From Cheilinus undulatus (Eukaryota; Chordata; Actinopteri; Labriformes; Labridae): a stretch of 64,000 bases of DNA. The notes under the pieces were generated by a model that saw only the letters and a list, made by a program, of their open reading frames with translations, was not told the DNA's origin and did no database searches. Below, piece after piece: positions 60,016-64,000 of the stretch. Numbering within the stretch: the first letter of the stretch is position 1; each line of letters begins with the position of its first letter. The stretch is taken from the NCBI RefSeq assembly GCF_018320785.1, contig NC_054876.1, positions 23,024,212-23,088,211 on the forward strand. The letters run 5' to 3'. The translations under genes and the position numbers were made by a program.

Positions 60016-63000
60016 TGAAATGTGTGTATTAAACGTTTCATTCATTTTTTTCATAGCGGTGATGTTATGCTCTACACAACGGGCAAAAACGGAGGCATTG
60101 CTTTTTTCCATAACAATCTGCAAAAAATCATACTTATATTTGCATTTTTTCTTATTTAAAACGAGAATGACATAAAGATACTCCCTTCAATACAACAACT
60201 CACATTGCATCTGCAATATGAGTCAGAATAATCACAGTTAGATATTTTTTAAAATTGTTCAGCCCTATTTTTCATGATTGATTTCTACAAGACTTTAAGA
60301 AGAAAAACGTTAAATGTACTATTGTGATCAAAGCAGATAAATGCATATATACAATTCATACTGATTCATGCATCATTTTATGTCATCCTAACATACAGGC
60401 CCAACCTACAGGACAGAACCCTTTATGTTTTATATATCAAACATTGTGTTGTATAATATAAAGAATGATTTCATTGCTTATGTTTGCTGAAAAATACATA
60501 AGATAAGGGACTTAAACAAATAAATGCATGTCAAATCACAAATGCAATATTGGGAACAATTTTTTCCCCCAAATCATTCAGCCTTAGTGGCGACACAGTA
60601 CTGGGTAAAGTAAACTCAAAATTAAATACTTTTTACTTTTAATTGAGAATATTTATAGAAAAGTAATTTAACCTAAATACATTTTGACCACAACTTTTAT
60701 TTTAGTTCAATGGTCATGCGTTTTTTCAATCCCTGATTACTTGTGGTATACAATATAAAATATCTGTTGGCCTACTGGTGTCTAAAATGCTTCTTTAAAA
60801 ACTTGCATATTTTTGGAATTTTTGTATAAAGTTGACATTTTCATGTCTTTTATGTTAACTGCTCGCTCATCTGTTTTTGTTGCGCCACTGGAAACAAACC
60901 ACTAGGGAGCAGCAGTACTTCAGGCAGATTCAACATTTCTCTATTGACATTTACACCACATACAAGTACATAGTAAGATTAAATTTTGTTCTTTTTGGGC
61001 CTTCATGCTGTATTAGAATTATTTGGCAACAGACAAACATAAGGTTATATGTGACCAAAGAAAAGGTAACAGGGGCTTAAAAGTCTCAAAGTGGCAAAAA
61101 AGAAGAACAGTTACAGAGGCAAAGAGATGGTCAAAGTGGAAGAGGTAGTTCAAAATGAGAGAGCAGCATTGACTGATCCAGCAGTTCATATAAAGGTCAG
61201 CTAGTATGTACAGTTTACATAATTTAAAAATATTCCCATAAATGGATCTACACAGAAAAGATATAGAAGAATATAGACAATATGAAAGCATGTTTTGAAC
61301 ATTTCTATGGAGTAGGAGGGTTCAGTTGGATATTATGTATCTATGTTTGAGAAAGAGAGAGCATGTTTTGACTATAGCTTTATCAACATACACACAGTTT
61401 GTTATAATGTTTTTTTAATTTATTATCATTATTAATTTTATTGTTGCTTTTAATGTATTTTGCCCAATGGGTTGAACTGACACCCCAGTGTCACTTCTTA
61501 TTCACTGTAATTGGATCCTCATCCTTGAACCAACACAACCAGAAGGATCACCTACACTCTCTATTAACATAAATAATAATTAGTTTGCATTGAACATGAC
61601 AGAAACAATCACACCTTACAGAGTAAAAAAAAATCCAGGGTAAATTATCTACCGCATTTCCGCATACACAGAGGTCCACAAGCAATTCCATGCAGGTAGT
61701 ACTTTAGAACACGTTGCTTATCAAGACTTAATTGGAGATTATTTGTTACTCCGGTAGGGCTCAGAGATTTTAAATTACTGGGGTAAAAGTTGGACCTTGT
61801 GTTGTTGATGAATGTCTCTTACCAAATCCTGGGCTTTGTACGCCATCAAAAGAGGGGTTTGGCTGTGTTTCATTTACATTCAGTCAATTAGTTTGATTGA
61901 CCGTAGGTTCTGAGTAAAATCAATATCATGTAAAACACTAGGTAAACTTTACCCAGTCCTGTATAGATGCCATATTGACACATACTGGGCTGATTGCTAC
62001 CCTGTGCTATTTAGTTTGTATGTCAAGGAGTCTTGAAACAGTTATGGAATTTAATTTTGATCACCCATTTGAGAATTATGCTTTCTTATATCTTAAACCC
62101 TGTCCCCCATTTATTCTGAGTGACTTACAGTCTGCTTAAAGGTTAATCCCCACTGTGATGCCAAATTAGAGTCAATAATCAAGGACCAGCTTTTAGGCAT
62201 TTCTCCTCTCCATCTCAGTTCACTTGACTTCTATGCCTTGCTCTATAGCCTTGACAGAAGTCCAAGGCTGTTTTAAAAGTCCAACAGTACACAAACCCGC
62301 TTTCTCTCTGCATCTAAATGCTTGTGTTTAAACCCCACAAACTCAGGTGTGCACAAAGAGAAGCTCTGATCCTATGTCCACACTCCTCCAAAGAGAAATC
62401 AGCCTTGACACCCAGGTGTGAATGACGCTGTGTCCTCCTCTCCCTCACCTACATCCACCTACTTCCGTCACAATACACAAACAGTATTCCTCAGCTTGCT
62501 GTTTGATGTTGAAACTCTGTCGGCATTTCCTGTCAGCCTGAGAGATTTTGGGCCTTATCCATGTGCTGCCTGGCTGAGGTGAGGGAGTTACTCCTTACCT
62601 GTGTCATGAACTGTGAAAGCCTCTATGGATCTGAGAAGTAGCAACCGAGCGTGATGTGAACTTGGCTGCGGATAAAAGAAGACTCTGTAATGAAAGAAGA
62701 AGACAGCAGGCATGATTTATTGCAGTTATAGTTGGAAAATAAAGAGGATACTCCAGCTCACAGGGCATGCTGAGAACAAAAAGTAAAATATTCTGATGAT
62801 CACCCAAGACTTCACTCTGACTGGATTGAGTACAGAGCAAAAAGTGCATGAGGAAAGCAGTTAAGGTTTAAAGGTTTTCTTGATAAAATTGTCTCTGAGT
62901 CTGTCTCTATTTCATAATAATATTTTTACAGATAAAAACACACAAAGCCTGAGGTGAGTCTGCATTTCATACAAATGGAGTCTTATTTGAAGAGAGATAA

Positions 63001-63049
63001 TATTATATTTTTATATTATATTATATTTTTCAAGATATCCGATTAATAC

Positions 63050-63370
63050 CACTTAAACATCCACTCTTGCCACTCAGCCCATCTTAGGGCAACTTTTAAC
63101 CATTTTTTTGCCACTCCCAACCCATTTTGCTGCTTAGTTGCCACTTAAGACCTATTTTCTGTCACTTCAGTCAATTTTTTTTGCCATTTTTAAACCATTT
63201 TAGCCACATTTACTACAGTTTGGCCACTTTATGGACACTTATTTGCAACTTTTACCAATTTTCACAACATTTTTGCTATTATAAAGCAAGTTTTGCCACT
63301 TTTTTTACTACTCTAAACCTATTTTCACCACTTGTTGCACATTTTTGTGTCATTTCACAATCATTCAAAT
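63050..63370. repeat. Degenerate repeat of TTTTGCCACTTTT / ACCATTTT units
   Basis: At least ten loose repeats of GCCACTT- or ACCATTT-type words at irregular spacing of about 20-30 bases. Reverse-complement counterpart of 41270-41465. The 117-codon frame crossing it (63127-63480) is an artefact of the repeat. Confidence 0.5.
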
Positions 63371-64000
63371 ACTTTTCCACTTTAGTATTCACAGTTTCTT
63401 GTACTTCATTTTCTGGCATCCTGACATCTGATATTTCCGAATGGTTTAGTTCAATGTGTCCATCCACGTTGTTATCATGACCTAAGAAAAGGTGGTTTTG
63501 TTTTTAAGAAAAGGGGTTTACATCTTGAAAAGGGCTATTTTGTACTACAGCATTAATTAATAAAATACATTTTTGTTTCTCTTATAAGAGTGATTATAAC
63601 ACATCTTAAAAATAAAATATGGTTATCACAGCTCAACTTTACAGTGGATCAAGAGTTTGCTGATCACCATGGGCCCCCTATTTGGCAGGACCCCTGAAAG
63701 CTCCCCCCTTTTACACAGCCTTGATTGCATAGTCTTTTTTTATATTGTGGAGATCTACATTCAGAATAGATATAAATATGAAATAAAGTGTGACTTAATG
63801 AGTCAGGCAGTAAATACCCATATTTACATCTACATCGACTCATTGCATTATTTATTGATTTTATTTTTAGTTCACTTATTTGGCCCATCTTTCTTTTTCA
63901 TCAATATCCCAAAGCCTACTTTTCCCCATATCAATGAGCCCTTCATTCAAGTAATGTATCTGTTGGTAGTTCAACTTAAGCAACAGCCAGTTTTATGTTA

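Larger units (their letters stand above)
58550..64000. other. Right flank upstream of sebox, no gene recognised
   Basis: About 5.5 kb without a supported exon. Contains the TA microsatellite at 59940-59984 with a T-run to 60012, and the GCCACTTTT array at 63050-63370. Frames at 63127-63480 and 61019-61291 reflect base composition. A short CpG-bearing stretch lies near 59010-59050. Confidence 0.5.

Noticed and set aside
63127-63480. 117-codon plus-strand frame rich in Phe, Ser and His
   Set aside because: Coincides with the degenerate GCCACTTTT repeat; composition alone explains it.

Overview
This is a stretch of vertebrate nuclear genome, almost certainly from a teleost fish and probably a percomorph. 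The genes are split by GT-AG introns. Exons encode unmistakable vertebrate families, and the spaces between them are AT-rich and crowded with fish-type repeats: Tc1/mariner, hAT and TTAA-specific elements, a Penelope-like element, LINE remnants and a tRNA-derived SINE. Nothing bacterial, viral or plasmid-like is visible. Few of the long open frames are genes; most are intronic read-through, antisense shadows or transposase debris.

Layout. From 1 to about 17.3 kb there is no recognisable host exon, only repeats: a Tc1 transposase remnant, a Tc1 copy broken by a hAT element, a SINE and a 778-bp TTAA-flanked palindromic element. From 17364 to 21893 (+) lie the four C-terminal coding exons of unc119, with a 3' UTR running to a polyadenylation signal at 23336; its first coding exon was not found. 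From 26990 to 40466 (-) lies a complete 12-exon sodium/dicarboxylate cotransporter, slc13a2, of 602 codons. Its last intron holds a Penelope-like retroelement in antisense. From 46986 to 54887 (+) lies a complete 8-exon vitronectin gene, vtn, of 441 codons, with transposons in introns 1, 2, 3 and 5. A tRNA-Thr(AGT) gene sits at 56922-56994 (-). From 57229 to 58369 (-) lies a complete 3-exon sebox homeobox gene of 309 codons with a TATA box. The last 5.5 kb holds no recognised gene.

The genes form no operon or pathway. Their grouping is conserved synteny: the human relatives UNC119, SLC13A2, VTN and SEBOX lie together on chromosome 17q11.2. unc119/slc13a2 and vtn/sebox are convergent pairs, while slc13a2 and vtn are divergent across about 6.5 kb. 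All exon junctions were checked by hand for frame: slc13a2, vtn and sebox each join into one uninterrupted frame.

I found no previously undescribed biological system. The most interesting structures are the nested transposons inside vtn intron 5, a palindromic hAT-type MITE family recurring between slc13a2 and vtn, the Penelope-like element, and an unusually arginine-rich insert in vitronectin.
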